This document shows, piece by piece, positions 12,601-24,877 of a stretch of DNA of 64,000 nucleotides (the stretch's first letter is position 1; each line of letters opens with the position of its first letter). A program made the translations under genes and the position numbers. The notes beneath the pieces are model-generated. The model searched no databases, had not been told where the DNA came from, and saw only the letters and a list, made by a program, of their open reading frames with translations. This DNA comes from Monomorium pharaonis (taxonomy: Eukaryota > Arthropoda > Insecta > Hymenoptera > Formicidae): the NCBI RefSeq assembly GCF_013373865.1, contig NC_050474.1:4687561-4751560 (forward strand), in the 5' to 3' direction.

Positions 12601-15600
12601 CAGAGAGAGAAAACACGCACGTACATACACGTATGTGTGTGTGTGTGTGTGTGTGTATGTGTGTTGTGCGTTCATGTATGTATAATTACATATACAGGAC
12701 ACATACGTACAGCGAGACACGGGGATGCACACGGGCAGATGCTGTGAAAGAAACACGAGCGGATATGCTCCGGCAGTAACGCTAATCGACAGCTAATCAA
12801 TTGCATGGACAGGAACATAGTCGTTCTCGAGCTTTCAGACCAATTATATAAATATTTGTTCGGTACGCTGCGATGCGGACGCTTCGCTCCGCAGGCGGAT
12901 TCTCCGAAGCGAGGAGAAGCATTAAAAAAATGTCAAATTCTGCAATTGCAGCAAAAAACTAATACAACTGTTGAAGCGTTTTAAACGATCGCGGTACTAT
13001 TTGCACAAGGAGGGAATATTTTCAGCAAACTTTCCATCGACTTTCACGTCATCTTTTCCGAATGTCGCCTCCGAATCACAGCATACCACGCGAACAATAA
13101 AATACCCGATTTTGCGTGTATTTTTTTTTCTCAATTCTCTCGCGTGTTTTTTCTTTTGCTTCGTCATATCAGCAGTTTCAGCAGTTTCAGCAGACAACAC
13201 ACACTGGCCAAATGCACGATGCAGACGAGACGAACACCGAAATGGATTCGTGTCTCCGAATTCAGAATTTCGCGTGCGCGATTTTTGTTACGGTGTTTCG
13301 CTTTCCGCGCTTGAGTTGCTTCTGATTTTAATCTTTCTCAACCAGCTGAAAACTTACAATCTCTGCTGTTATCGTCACAGCACTCATTCTTTTTCTTGTA
13401 GCGGCCGAAGCGACGAGGAGGCGCCGTTGGTGGCGTCTCCATCATCCATTCCGTAACATTGGCCAACAAATCTATCATTGCAATTCAGTCGATTATGATT
13501 CTGTATCGCTCCGCATGTCTCTGAGTATGATCGACATGAAGTAGACCTACTGTGGGGATTCGACAAATGACAGTTAAGAAATCTAACGGACGAACTGACC
13601 ATAACGATGTTCAACGACTCTCTCGAAAAGGGGCAGTGAATTTTTAACGGTGGGATAGAGAGAAACCTTCGAAGGTTTGTTTCCCTGCATATAAATTTTT
13701 TGCCGACACATACGTCGAGTACAATTTCGATGAATTTAACTTAACGTTCAATTCGCGCGTTTTGTAGCATCAAAAATATGAATTCATCGAAATTACGCTC
13801 ACGTAGTTCTATAATTCCTGACGTAAACTAACGTAGGAAAGAGGAAGAACGCGATCGTCAATTTGCACAAAGGAGGGAATTTGCACCGTTATCTCGGCGA
13901 ATTAGCACCCACGCGAATTAGCACCTGCGTGGGCGAAAGCACTGTCTACGTCCTGTTGATAGAAACTAAATAGTAAACCGCGCGTCGAAGCGATTGCCAA
14001 TCTAAAATCTAAGCCCTATGTAGGTATCTACATAACGTATCTACGGTACATGTCGTATCTACAGTACGTGTGCGCGTATATATAATGTATGTATCCTATA
14101 AACGGAGCTGTAAGAAATCAATTAATTGCGCCGCTAGCTCTGGATTGGCGTCAAGGTATACAGTAGTAGAAAAAGAGGCAAAGAGAGGGGTGAGAGGGAA
14201 GGAGGAAAAAAGACAGAAAAAGGAGAGGAATAAGGAAATGAGAATAATGTGTTTCGAACTTACCGTCGGAGAATGCCTTCTTTTGTCTTCTGTCCTCCGC
14301 GCGCGCTTCCTGCGGCGTTTGGTTCTTGAACGCTTGATTGAGCGCGACGAAATGCATGGAGAAGCCAAAGACGAAGATCGCCAACACTGCGAGAAACCTC
14401 GCAAGATCCTTCATAAGATTACCGATAATGATGGCCCACGGCCCGAACAGATGGTGAAATGAAAGAAAGTCCAGGATCTGCACGCAAGCTAAAAGGAAAC
14501 TGAGAGCAAAAAGCTGGTTTCTCAGGTAGAGGAGAGTCGGCCAGTACGGTCTCTCTATGATTACAAATCCCATCAGGTGAAACGCGACCCCGAATATGCC
14601 GAAGAGCAGCACCGCCAGCTTGATCCAACCAAGGCCACTCTTGTCGCTGGGATTCGTCAGCTCAAACAGCAACAGTCCCGATAGCATCACCAGCAGGCAC
14701 CACTCGTACCAGTACGGTATTAAACTGGCCCTCACCACCGGATAGATCGGCGTGATGCCGACCAGCAATAGGAAGACCATCAGATAGATGTGAGATGTAA
14801 GATACGACATGAACTTGATGATAGGCACGTGATTGTACCTATGCCCGAGCGGAAGGGCGAACACCACCCAGACCGGCGGGCACACGATGAAGGCGATGAA
14901 CAGCAGGATCGTCCTGAACGCGTTCCAATTCAGACTACCTTGCCACAGCTCTTGCAGGTAGCGCTGCACCACGGTATGCGCGATCACCTCCTTCTGTTCG
15001 TTCTCGATCAACACGTCCAGGAACTCGACATTCCTGCGATCCATCGACGTCAAAATCCTGCCGGCTGAGTCGGCGCCCGCCGCCAGAGCCAGCAATTCGG
15101 TGGCCATTGCCTCGCACTGTTTTCCAGCCGCAATTAAATCCTTGGCGCGCTCCTTTTCTTTTTCGGAAAGCTTCATGTAGATGTTGGACAGTTTGGCCGC
15201 AGTATCGACAGGCGCGGGTGACACCAGAACGAATTCTTCGATCGGTTTGTTGTTATGGCTTTTGCTGCAGACCATCATGTTGTAGACGAACTGTGAATAC
15301 AACAATTTATTTGAAAATTCAAAAACTGAATTTTAGAAAATTCCTACAATACTATGTCTGAACAATTATTGATTTGCACCAAACGTTAGACAAATGACGA
15401 ATTTTACAATACATATGTGTGTGTAAATTACATGGCTGTAAAAAGATTATATACTTTTTAAAATAAAATTATAATCAATTTAAATGCTTCAGAATTATAT
15501 TATAATTAGATTTTTAAGATTTCTGGTTTTAAACTACTGCAATAATATATAGTTCATGTTTTACAAATGTAGTGATTCAGTCATAAATCTTTTAAATCTT

Positions 15601-18600
15601 GATTAGTTACCGTAAAGTTTACTTGCATAATTAATTATATATTAAAGTTCTTTGTAATCATATGATTGCGGGATTTTATGACAGTGATATTCATCTCGGT
15701 TCAACATTATCTGAGCTGCACGTGTATTATCAATTTTTCGTCTACGAAACTGACATAATTCACTTCGCGTGCATACCTAACATCAAAACGCAAGTTTATT
15801 AGTTTTGTTTGACAAAATGTGAAAAATTTCCAAATGCCGTGCTTCTTTCAAGCTTATGAAACGGAACTATACAGTGTGTAAAAATTTCGAAAATTTAATG
15901 CAGTCTAAAATAATTATTAAATTATTTCAATACAAAATGAACAAAGAAATTGAATTGACAAAAATTTTATATTTATATGAATTTTTTGTATAACATACAT
16001 AGTTACACAAATAATATCTTTTAATTTTTTAATTAAATTAAATTATGAAAGATAAGTTATAGATAAATTGCCTATAGATAAACATTCTTTTATATAAAAA
16101 TAAAAAGTTTCAAAAAATAATCAATTTTTTCAAAATACGATCAAGATATGATTTTATGCCCAATAATGTTATCTGTAATTTTTTATCACGTTGCAAAAGA
16201 TAAAAAAAGTTATTTGAAAACTTGTTTTAGAAATTCGATATTTGAGTAATTCTCATCTGTTTCTCTTATCAAAATAAACATCTTACCCTCTTATCATCCA
16301 TCAGAGCGTATGTATCGTGCTCCTTCTCCATGAGATACTTTAGCACATCGTTGTGACCCTCGGAAGCGGCGAACCAGATCGGTGCGCAGCCAAGATTCGT
16401 CTCAGTTTTTGGAGACCCGCCGCTTTCCACGAGCAACTTCACCACGTCCAAATGGCCAGCGCGTGCAGCACAATGCAATGGTGTCCAACCATTCTTGTCG
16501 GTCGCGTTTATTTCCGCGCCTTGACCCAGAAGAACTTCCACCATCTGATAATGACCGTGAGTCGCTGCGATATGCAGCCCAGTCTTTCCGTAACGATCCG
16601 AGCTATGCAATAATTCTGCCGATCTGCTCAACAGTAGACCGACGACAGTTATGTGACCGCCGAAGCAAGCCAAATGCAGGGGGTTCCAGCCGTTTTCTGT
16701 CGTCGCTGCATCCACCTTCACTCAGAATGTCCTCACATTTAGTAGAAGTGATCGACGGTTTAGTTCTAAATTGTCGTCAAGATCATACCTGAACTCCCGC
16801 AGAATTGAGAAGAAGTCGCACGACGTTCTCGTTTCCAGAATAGGCAGCTAGATGAAGAGGAGTCATGCCGGATTCAGCCCCTAGCTCTCCAACCAAAGAT
16901 GCTCCGTTTGGTGGATCAGACTTTACGGTTCCGGGTATGTGAGTTAGCAATTCTCTAACCGTATCTAAAGCCAAACCAAGTTTCATTATTATTAAAAAGT
17001 TACAAGGTAATCAAGAGAAATTATATAACAAAAGAGGTATACTTCAAATAAGATTATTTAAATTTCTTTAAAATTTTTTAAAAACTTAGTAATAAATATA
17101 TTTAATGCATTCAAATTTAGTGATAGTTTTTTACAGAAATAATTACTTTATTATTAATATATTAATGTTAATTATTAATAAATATAATTCTATACATATA
17201 ATTATTTTTATTTACCAGCTTGTCCAAAGTAAGCAGCAACGTGAAGCGCGGTAACGCCGAGCTTTTTACTAGTTATCCTGAGGGATTGAGTCGTTCTCAT
17301 CACTTCAAGTACTTGGCCGTGACCATGCTGTGCCGCCAGATGAACCGCGGTAAAACCCGCGCGATTCTCATCGGCACACGACGCGCCGGCCCTAACTAGA
17401 GCCTTTACGACCTCGGCGTGTCCACCTTCCGCCGCTAATTGCAGAGGAGTTGCTTCCGTCAGTTTATTCCTAGCGGTTATCACGCCCTGCCTGTCAAACT
17501 TCATCAGCTCTTCGATTACCCTGACGCTGCCTTGCATAGCGGCAATGTGAGCACAGGTATTGCCGTCCTTGGTGCAAGCCATCACAAGATTGGCGTGTCT
17601 CTGCAAAAAGAGCTGGGCCACTTCAGCGTAATTGTTCATGGCCGCAGCGTGGATTGGCTTTTGCCCCTGATCATCCGTGGCGTCTATGCTGGCACCGAGT
17701 TCCAATAGCAGCTTGCAAACCTCCAATTGGCCCGAACCCGCCGCCAGATGAAGAGGAGTTTGTTTCCTCAGGGTGAGCACATCTATCGCGGCACCGTGAT
17801 CCTGCACGAGGAATCGTACCAAATGCGTGTAACCGTTCATGGCAGCCAAGTGCAGGGCAGTTCTTCCCACGCGCGACTTAGAGTTTATGAAGGCCTTGTT
17901 CGCTAACAACGCGTCGCAGACCTCAATATAGCCGTGCTCGGCGGCTAGATGAAGAGCGGATCTACCTTCGAGATCGAACACGTCTACTCTGCCATGATTG
18001 GCGAGGAGTGTAGTCACCAATTCCATGTGGCCCCGATGAGCGGCGATCAGCAGAGGCGTCCAACCTACGGCGCTCTGCCGGTTTAAGGCCTTTTGCACTT
18101 CCGTAGCCGACATCCGACTGATCATTTCCTGCAGGACCTCGTTGTTGCCGGCGAGAGCACAATGATGGAACGCCGATTCCTGGGCCTGTCTGGTCTGCAG
18201 CGAGACGTCCGCGCCGCTGTCGAGAAGAGCGCGAACAATGGCGCGATCATCTCCGGGGGTGCTAACTTCCGAGGGTTCGATTTGAGCCGCGTAATGAAGC
18301 GCGCTGGCACCTTCGTTGGTCAGACTGTTTACATAGGCGGTCGCCACTTCCGGGCCCTTCTTTTCCTTTACGAATTCTATAAGGTGTCGGACCACGTCGG
18401 CCCTGCAACCTCTGCAAGCTAAGTGCAACGGCGTTTCTCCGTTCTGAGGAAAATAGAAATCTCAGAGTAAATAGAAATAATTTAACAGTTTCGAAAAAAT
18501 TATCGCATATCTATAATATTTGTTACATAAAACATAATAAAAATCACGTTTAATTATTACGACATTACACACATAAAATATGTTTGTAAATTAGATCTTA

Positions 18601-21600
18601 TTTCTTGTTTCTTTTTTTATGTACTTTTGATTTAAACATCGGATCTCCGCCATCGTCGAGCAGTAAAAGGAGCGTCGCTAAATTCCCGTGGCTGGCTGCC
18701 ACGTGCACGGGCGTTTGGCCGTCATCGGTTGTCAAATTGGGACCAGCTCCAGATTTTAATAACATCAGAGCGCATCTGTCGCCATCGGGTACTCTGGCAG
18801 CTATGTGAAGCGGAGTTTCCCGAAGTTTTCCGCCTCTCACGTGTACCTCTGCGCCGTATCCTAGAAGAGTTTCCACGACAGCCGGTTTGGCACTTTCCAC
18901 GGCTATATGGAGTGCTGTATAATTATCGTTGGTTATCGCGTCCACCTGCGTACAATAATAAAAAAGGGATGTATTCCACACAATAAAGTTTGATTTTTGG
19001 ATATACACCAAAGATATCTTAAAAAAAAAATGTATGAGAATTACTTTTCTTGACAAAAATAATTATTTTGTAAGAATAAAAAATCTGGCACTTTCAAAAT
19101 ACAAAAGATTGAATCTAATAATCTAATGTGTGCACGTTCATGAGAAAAAAATTATATTTATATCAAAATAATATTAAATTCAAACTCTTGATTTTAGTAA
19201 AGCAACAGAATGTAACAAAAAGAGATCAAAGAAACGTGTACAAATAGGTAAAAAATTGAAAAATGTTTTTTCAATTCTTATTATTTTACATTTAAAAAAT
19301 ATTTTTTATTTTTTACGTTCTTTTGATCCTTTTTCACTATGTTCCATTTGTTAAAATATCGATGAAAAGTTATTTGTGATACCTCTATTTATGTGATAAC
19401 AATATTTTCCATAGTGATAACAGATGACATTTACCTTTTCTCCTCGTTGTAGCAAAGTACTGATAATGCCCACATGGCCATATCCTGCAGCCGTATGAAT
19501 AGACCTGGCACCACGTTTGTTTGGCATGTGCAAATACACGCCCTTCTTGAAGAGCATAGTGGCACATTCCGAGTGACCGTTCAGCGATGCTATATGCATC
19601 AGAGTAGAGCCGTCTTTCGTTCTTTCAAAGATACTTGCTTTGAATTTATCGGCCAGTAACTCGATGATGGAAGCGTGGCCATTTTCAGCGGCCAAATGCA
19701 TCGGCGTTCGATCTTGATGATCGGTGATCGAGGCAGAGGCTCGGACACCGTAAAAATATTTCACTAACGTTTCGTCACCTTCGGCACTCGCTATGTGCAA
19801 CGCCGTTTGCCCGTCGCCCTAAAACGCACGTTATGTTTCTCACATAGCTAATATATTTTTTTATAACATTATAAATTTTATTAAAGAGCAAATTTCACAC
19901 ATTTTTATCTTAATCTCTTTTTTTGTCTTAATATTTTAAATTTAGGAAAATTGACACTTCTGTTTTACTTTGATTATATATTGGTAATAAAAATTATATG
20001 ATTATAGACTCTTGTCATTAGCGATAACTACACGAAATTTCTCATTACTTTATTCGTAATATCTTAAGTGTACTATAATTATTTTAAGTGTGCCATACAT
20101 ATCTTAAGCGTATACACTGTATATATTGGTTGACGTTAAATAAAAAACTTAACTTTTGAAGATATTGATTAGACGACCAAGTACGACACGCACCTATTCC
20201 TACGCATTATGTATACGTATTTGCTGTAATAGTTTTTTGTGACTCAGTAGCCACTTAAGAGGCCACTACATAAACATTATTGCGTGATAGTACAAAGAAT
20301 CATAAAATTACAGTGCAAACGCGCGCGGTTACAATAGAAGTAATTTTTCGGAACTTTAAAACTTTGTCGTAAATTTTATAACTGCCACATTCCTAATTAT
20401 TGCTCATTCAGAAACATAACTTTGTAGTTGCGGCAATTTATCACGTGCGTCATTTCTATTTCGTGTATGATCGATCTTGTCGAGTTTTGTATTCTCAATT
20501 TTCTTGCCGGGTTAAAACTCAATGTCAGAGTAGAAGTTGGAATAATTGCGGTGTATATGATATTGAGCGGTTTGCGTTGTGATATAAAATTTTGTAATAT
20601 CAAAATTCCATTAATTTTACCAAAAGTTAATTAAACAATGATATCTTACTGTACATTTATATCCCGGAAATTTGAAATTGTTGTTCACACATTTAGAAGA
20701 TAAGAGTATAAATGGTAATTTCCGACTGTCGTAAAATCGTGGAAAGGATAATTAAACGCATATATAATTTACCAAAATCCGAACGAAAAATAGTAAAGAG
20801 GTCGCATTGTATTTACATCACAACGTACAATTTGCGAGCTTCGAAGCATTTGGTATATATATCAGTACTATGTATATAATTGGCAAAGTTTCAACGATAT
20901 TCGATCGACTCGATTTCACTTCGCTTAGAATCTTTACGCTTGGCTTTAACGTACATTTTGCATGTCGACAGCCGCGCCGTAGTCCACCAGGATCCGCACC
21001 ATGTCGATGTCTCTTCTTCTAGCGGCCAAATGTAAAGCGGAATCACCGGCTGGTGTGGTGGCGCGAAGCTGATCGGGCGCTTGCTGTGCTAAGAGTTCCC
21101 GGCACATTGACTGATTGCCAGCCTCGACTGCTAGCAGAAGAGGTATTTTTCCTTTCTGCGAAAATAAAATTTTGAAAGAATTATAAATTATAAATGATAA
21201 AACAGCCTGCATTTTATACTATTCATGGTACAAGGATAATTGCGTAATATGGTAAAAAAAGAATATGTTTCAAAAATTAAAAATATAGGAAAATATTCCT
21301 TTAATTTTTATCAACTATAAACAATATATATTTTAAAATTTATTTAGAGTTCATAAAGTAATCACTATGTACAAAAAAGTCGAGAAATGGTATTTTGCTT
21401 TATTTTATATTTTTACCGCTTACATACATTTCTTCATTAATGTCAAATGTTTGCTAGAAATATCATTTGTTATATCTATAACAAAATAAAGGAATTATAT
21501 TTCACATTTTATAATTATGAAAAGTGCTAAAAGTAATCCCGTAGAGATATTTTATTCTACAGACATTTCTACTAATATTTCGCATAAAGAAATATCGACA

Positions 21601-24600
21601 GATATTATTGTAATACATGACATGAAAGTTTCTCGTGCTTATGCAAAATGTCTAAGTATACATCGGTTTGATGTAACACGAATCGTTATTGTTTTTTTCC
21701 ATACGAGCGGCGAGGCCGGACTTCGCCTCGATCGGGTGGCATCGTACTATCGCGACAGGGTTGTATGACAAAGGGCGAGGGAGACAGGGAAGAAAAAGCG
21801 AAGTGGAGAAGAGTTATGGCGCCGTTCGGTACCAGGTAGCGATCTCTCGGTGCACGGCACCTGTCACGCGAGAAACGCGGACGCGAAACGGGAGCATCGT
21901 GCCGCGGTTATTGCAGAAAAACCTTTATCTTCGTCTAATTTGAAGTTTCGGGGCCAACATAAATCTGCTCATGGTGTCACACAATTAACTCGTCCTGAAT
22001 ATCGAGAAGATCGACTTGACTTCCGCAATTTCGAATCCCTCAAACTGATACATTTACCCGAGTTTTCGTTTGTCTTTTATGCAACTTTATGAATTGTATT
22101 TATATCAGAACTGCCACTTACACCGTCGACCTTTAGCCTGATGTCCCGTCCGGCAGCACCCAAGAGAGCTCGCAGAATCGACGTCGCGGTGCCCGTTTGT
22201 CTCGACGCCACCAAATGAACCGCCGTTTGTTGTCTCGGCTACGGACAATACATAAACATAGTTGAAAGATTTATTAAAAGTTAAATCGTTTAAATAAAAT
22301 ATTTAATATCGACTTAGCACTTAAAATTTGAATTCACAATTGTCTCACTATTGTATAATCAAAATTGAGACCAATAAAATGGCCAAAAAGAAAATATAAA
22401 CTGAAATTGATCAAAGAATCTGTGACTAGGTAGAATTAAACTCTCTACAATAATTTAAAGTAAAATTCTTTTTTTAAGGAATCAGAGTATTATGATTATA
22501 AATTTTGTTCTAAAATTGTTACGATATTTTTAAAGAAGTAATACTATTCGTACCCCTCCAGTAGCATAGGGATCAACACCCCTCTTGGATAACAATAACT
22601 TAACGACATCCTCCCTCGAATACATAGCAGCGATGTGGAGGGCATTGTAATTGTCCTGTAGAAAATATGTCAATGAAATGCATTTGGAACTCATTTATCG
22701 CGAATATCAGTTCAAATATCTATTCGAAAACCTCGATCAATTTATCCGACAATCTTGAATTTAAAATCATGTCGTCGCTCCAAATTCTTCTCATTGGATT
22801 TTCATTGGATTAGTGGTGGTTAATACACTAAAACAGTTTTATGGAAATAAGTAAAACGGTAATGGAGCCATGAGTTTTGTCCAGCCGCGCCCGTCAGGCT
22901 GACCCTTGTGATGTTTCAGGTTTCAAGTTTCTGATCACGGCGTATCAGCATGCTATTTGAAAATTATATTGGAATCATTGTGGGAGCGGTAGATCGATAG
23001 TAGCGAGTATGCAACGCCTTGCACGTGTTTGTAAAGTGATGGTTTAACATGGTTAACGTCGCTCAGTAGTACTTACTATAAGTAAAAGGAATATCAACTA
23101 TATGCAGAAAGCCCATCCCCTGACAAAAATATTATGTTCGTTGAAAGTTTATAACAAGTTTGCTTAAATAGTGTTGAGTAGACATTTCGTTGAGCCTTAA
23201 AAAACATTAATTGAATTGTTTACGAGATGAAGCTGTAAGCATGGAATTATTTGTGGGATGTTTAAAATGACAAAATTTCAAACGTTCCATTATAATTTTT
23301 AAGTATAAAATGTTATATTTGCAATTTGTTTTCAAATCAATAAAATTCTTTATAAACATATATAAACGCAATCTCTAATGAAGAATTTTCACCGAAGGAA
23401 CTTCGCGCACTGATGTAATAATAATTATATCTTTTATTAAAATTATTTCCCTTCTTCTATTATTCGTTAATGGCGATACACGTTACATCCTAGGACGAAG
23501 ATTTCAAGTAACACGACCGTCATTCTTCCATCCCTTCCTTCTTTGTCCTGACGCATAGGACATTCGAAATCAATAAATTTTACTATAGAGTTCCTGCGGT
23601 GGCGTTCCCAATGACTTTCAGAAGGTTGCACCGAGCGCGCTACATAATTGAACCCCTGTCCGGGGTGTCAAGCGTAAAAAAGGCGCTTGCAATAGCAGCC
23701 GTTGGTGGGCAGCTTTTTAAAGGTTTAACGATCAAACTTTAATCTATCCCAAGAATCGGACCCTTTTTCACTGCGGCTGATAGTTAGCTGACTCAAGCGG
23801 CCTACTTATCCATTTACACGGCTGCCCGTCTTTGTCCACTCGGTCAGTAAGCATAAGCCCCTTGACCTTGGCCCTCCTTCACGCAATCCCTCCCGACTTA
23901 GTGACTGACTTAGCACAGATTGCGGCCTGATCATTAGGTGTATACGTTTCGTGGCACGCGTCACCTTCGCAGGTGCTATTACGTGCCAGTGCCACGTAAC
24001 CTCGTGCACGAGAACTTATCGCGACGGCAATGAATCAAAGAAAGATGAATCAAACATTTTTTTTTTTTCTAATTTCAAATGGAATGTCTCGAAAGAGTTA
24101 TCCGTCCGATACGTGATTCTTAATACGATATAGTAATTAAGTAAATTTGATCAAGGACGGAGAACTATCGGGCGATCTAATCGCGAGCGACTTATCTCAT
24201 TTATATCGCGGAGTACTTGCATTGTTTCTGGCGCCCACGTCGGACCCGAGCTCGATCATCCGGTCGAGCAGCGCGCTGCGGTTGTCCTTCACCGCGTACA
24301 TCAACGGCGTCATCCCAGTCGTCTGCGAATGAAAAATCTTTGCTTAGAAAAATTAATTTGCTCATCTCAAAAATTCTCTCATCAAAGTCTCCCGGGAGTA
24401 TATTTCTTGACAATAGAATGTACTCCACCTGGGAAACGTTACGTGCTTTCGCGATAATCTTTAAAAATCTCATTCGACTGCGCATCAATTTCCTTCGTAC
24501 CAGAGACCCTTCGACCTCCTTTTGTCGGTTGTACAAGCAAAACTAACCGTGTCCAAAACACCTGCGAGGGGCACGATAAAGCCATCCTCCCCCGCGCTCT

Positions 24601-24877
24601 GCACCGTCTTCTCCAGAGACTTGAGCAGCTGGTCCACGGGGGCCCATTCTCCGCGGGCCGCCAAGCCCAGCAGCCTTTGGGCCCCTTCTCTGGCAGTCGC
24701 ACCGGCGGAGCTGGGCTTACTCCCGGGCTGCGACGGCTCTCCCGCGGCTGCACCGCCATTGCTTCCCGTCGACGCTGAACCACCATCGTCCTTACCGCCC
24801 GACGGACTGTCCTCTTTACTGGAGGGATTCTTCTTATCGTCCTTGCCTCCTGATGGCTTCTTGCTGTTACTGCTCAT
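5334..24877 (-). CDS. nompC: TRPN mechanotransduction channel NompC (whole gene)
   Basis: Exons from the 5' end: 24877-24548, 24322-24221, 22655-22554, 22238-22122, 21155-20955, 19818-19435, 18945-18625, 18443-17216, 16964-16789, 16715-16287, 15290-14264, then one of three terminal cassettes. With cassette a the frame gives 1,715 residues, close to the usual length of insect NompC. The order is a Ser/Gly/Lys-rich N-terminus, an unbroken series of ankyrin repeats (residues about 110-1130), a linker, six transmembrane segments, a TRP box (WKYGLSKLIRNMHR) and a cytoplasmic tail. NompC is the pore of the fast mechanotransduction channel in insect bristles, chordotonal organs and touch neurons; its ankyrin helix tethers the channel to microtubules. 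The ATG at 24875-24877 starts the conserved N-terminus. The intron after 24221 has a GC donor. Every exon is open and the junction phases agree, so the gene looks intact. Confidence 0.97.
6630..8423. other. nompC: nompC inter-cassette DNA (between c and b)
   Basis: No exon is visible here. The interval includes a small candidate inverted-repeat element (6754-6863) and AT-rich DNA. It would be intron for transcripts using cassette c and 3' flank for those using cassette b. Confidence 0.6.
6754..6863. repeat. small inverted-repeat element
   Basis: CAGCGGTGTAG at 6754-6764 is matched by CTACACCACTGCTG at 6850-6863, its reverse complement with a three-base gap. The 110-bp size and short terminal inverted repeats are like a miniature DNA transposon. 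I did not find a certain target-site duplication. Confidence 0.4.
8424..9260 (-). CDS. nompC: nompC terminal cassette b (pore, TRP box, tail)
   Basis: Two exons, 9260-8993 and 8868-8424 (stop 8426-8424), the same layout as cassette a. The pore exon is again 268 nt. From YMLVSVVVLINLL through the TRP box the protein is identical to cassette a, while the DNA differs mainly at third codon positions; that is the pattern of an old duplication kept by protein-level selection. Differences concentrate in the pore turret (TTHEQFKVEAYQPS against TTHGELKVETNQPH) and in the tail after NVVDWEVVRRKY. The full protein would be about 1,709 residues. A TTTATT on the + strand near 8226 could act as its poly(A) signal, with low certainty. 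Confidence 0.92.
9261..10378. other. nompC: nompC inter-cassette DNA (between b and a)
   Basis: Non-coding in all frames as far as I can judge. It holds the 3' flank of cassette a and the intron leading to cassette b. TTTATT on the + strand near 9770 (AATAAA on the gene strand) is a possible poly(A) signal for form a. Confidence 0.55.
10379..11448 (-). CDS. nompC: nompC terminal cassette a (pore, TRP box, tail)
   Basis: Two exons, 11448-11181 and 10841-10379 (stop 10381-10379). The first encodes the pore loop (LFFAVFGQTTHGELKVE), S6 (YMLVSVVVLINLLIAMM) and the TRP box; it enters in phase 1 after a CCAG acceptor and leaves in phase 2 at AG/GTAAGC. The second encodes the TTTAPSPLNLLTTW segment, a basic tail, a DSMTLSVVHLSPLGSQLSF segment, NVVDWDSIRKKY and an acidic end rich in Glu, Asp and Lys. 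The full protein would be about 1,715 residues. It is the cassette nearest the shared exon 11. The splice phases match those of cassettes b and c, so choice among them keeps frame. Confidence 0.92.
11627..11688. repeat. (CGAG)n / (CGAA)n simple repeat
   Basis: Tandem 4-bp units, CGAG grading into CGAA and CAAA, lie inside nompC intron 11. Confidence 0.85.
12633..12656. repeat. (TG)n simple repeat
   Basis: A run of TG dinucleotides in nompC intron 11, flanked by GTATG and TATGTGTGTT. Confidence 0.85.
14264..15290 (-). CDS. nompC: nompC exon 11: linker and S1-S5 of the channel
   Basis: This 1,027-nt exon encodes residues about 1131-1472. It starts with FVYNMMVCSKSHNN, contains the conserved linker (EFVLVSPAPVDTAAKLSNIY, then LIENEQKEVIAHTVVQRYL), and then several strongly hydrophobic segments ending with the S4-S5 region (DFLSFHHLFGPWAIIIGNL) and S5 (FLAVLAIFVFGFSMHFVALN). 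It ends in phase 1 at a strong GTAAGT donor (14263-14258). All three downstream pore cassettes start in matching phase, so this is the branch point for terminal exon choice. The intron that follows is about 2.8 kb to the nearest cassette and 7.6 kb to the farthest. Confidence 0.96.
16287..24877 (-). CDS. nompC: nompC exons 1-10: N-terminus and ankyrin-repeat block
   Basis: Exon 1 encodes about 110 residues: a disordered Ser/Gly/Lys/Asp-rich start followed by a conserved segment ending near EDGFIVPLAGVLDT. Exons 2-10 encode ankyrin repeats with recurring TPLH(L/I)AA and GH..VV..LL signatures; the longest exon, 18443-17216 (1,228 nt), holds about a dozen. Exons 2 and 3 are 102 nt each, close to one ankyrin repeat. 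Most junctions are phase 0, except exon 8/9 (phase 1). The family carries 29 repeats; I did not count each one here. These exons are shared by all possible terminal forms. Introns between them are AT-rich and show no other gene. Confidence 0.95.

Larger units (their letters stand above)
11449..14263. other. nompC: nompC intron 11 with simple repeats
   Basis: This is the intron between the shared exon 11 and cassette a. It holds a CGAG/CGAA repeat (about 11627-11688), a run of A (about 12386-12406) and a TG repeat (about 12633-12656). I see no fourth pore cassette in it. The open frames in this stretch have no family features. Confidence 0.65.

Noticed and set aside
14070..14462. 130-codon + strand frame over the end of the nompC channel exon
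   Set aside because: It is antisense to a firmly identified nompC exon and its intron, and has low-complexity Lys/Glu/Arg composition.
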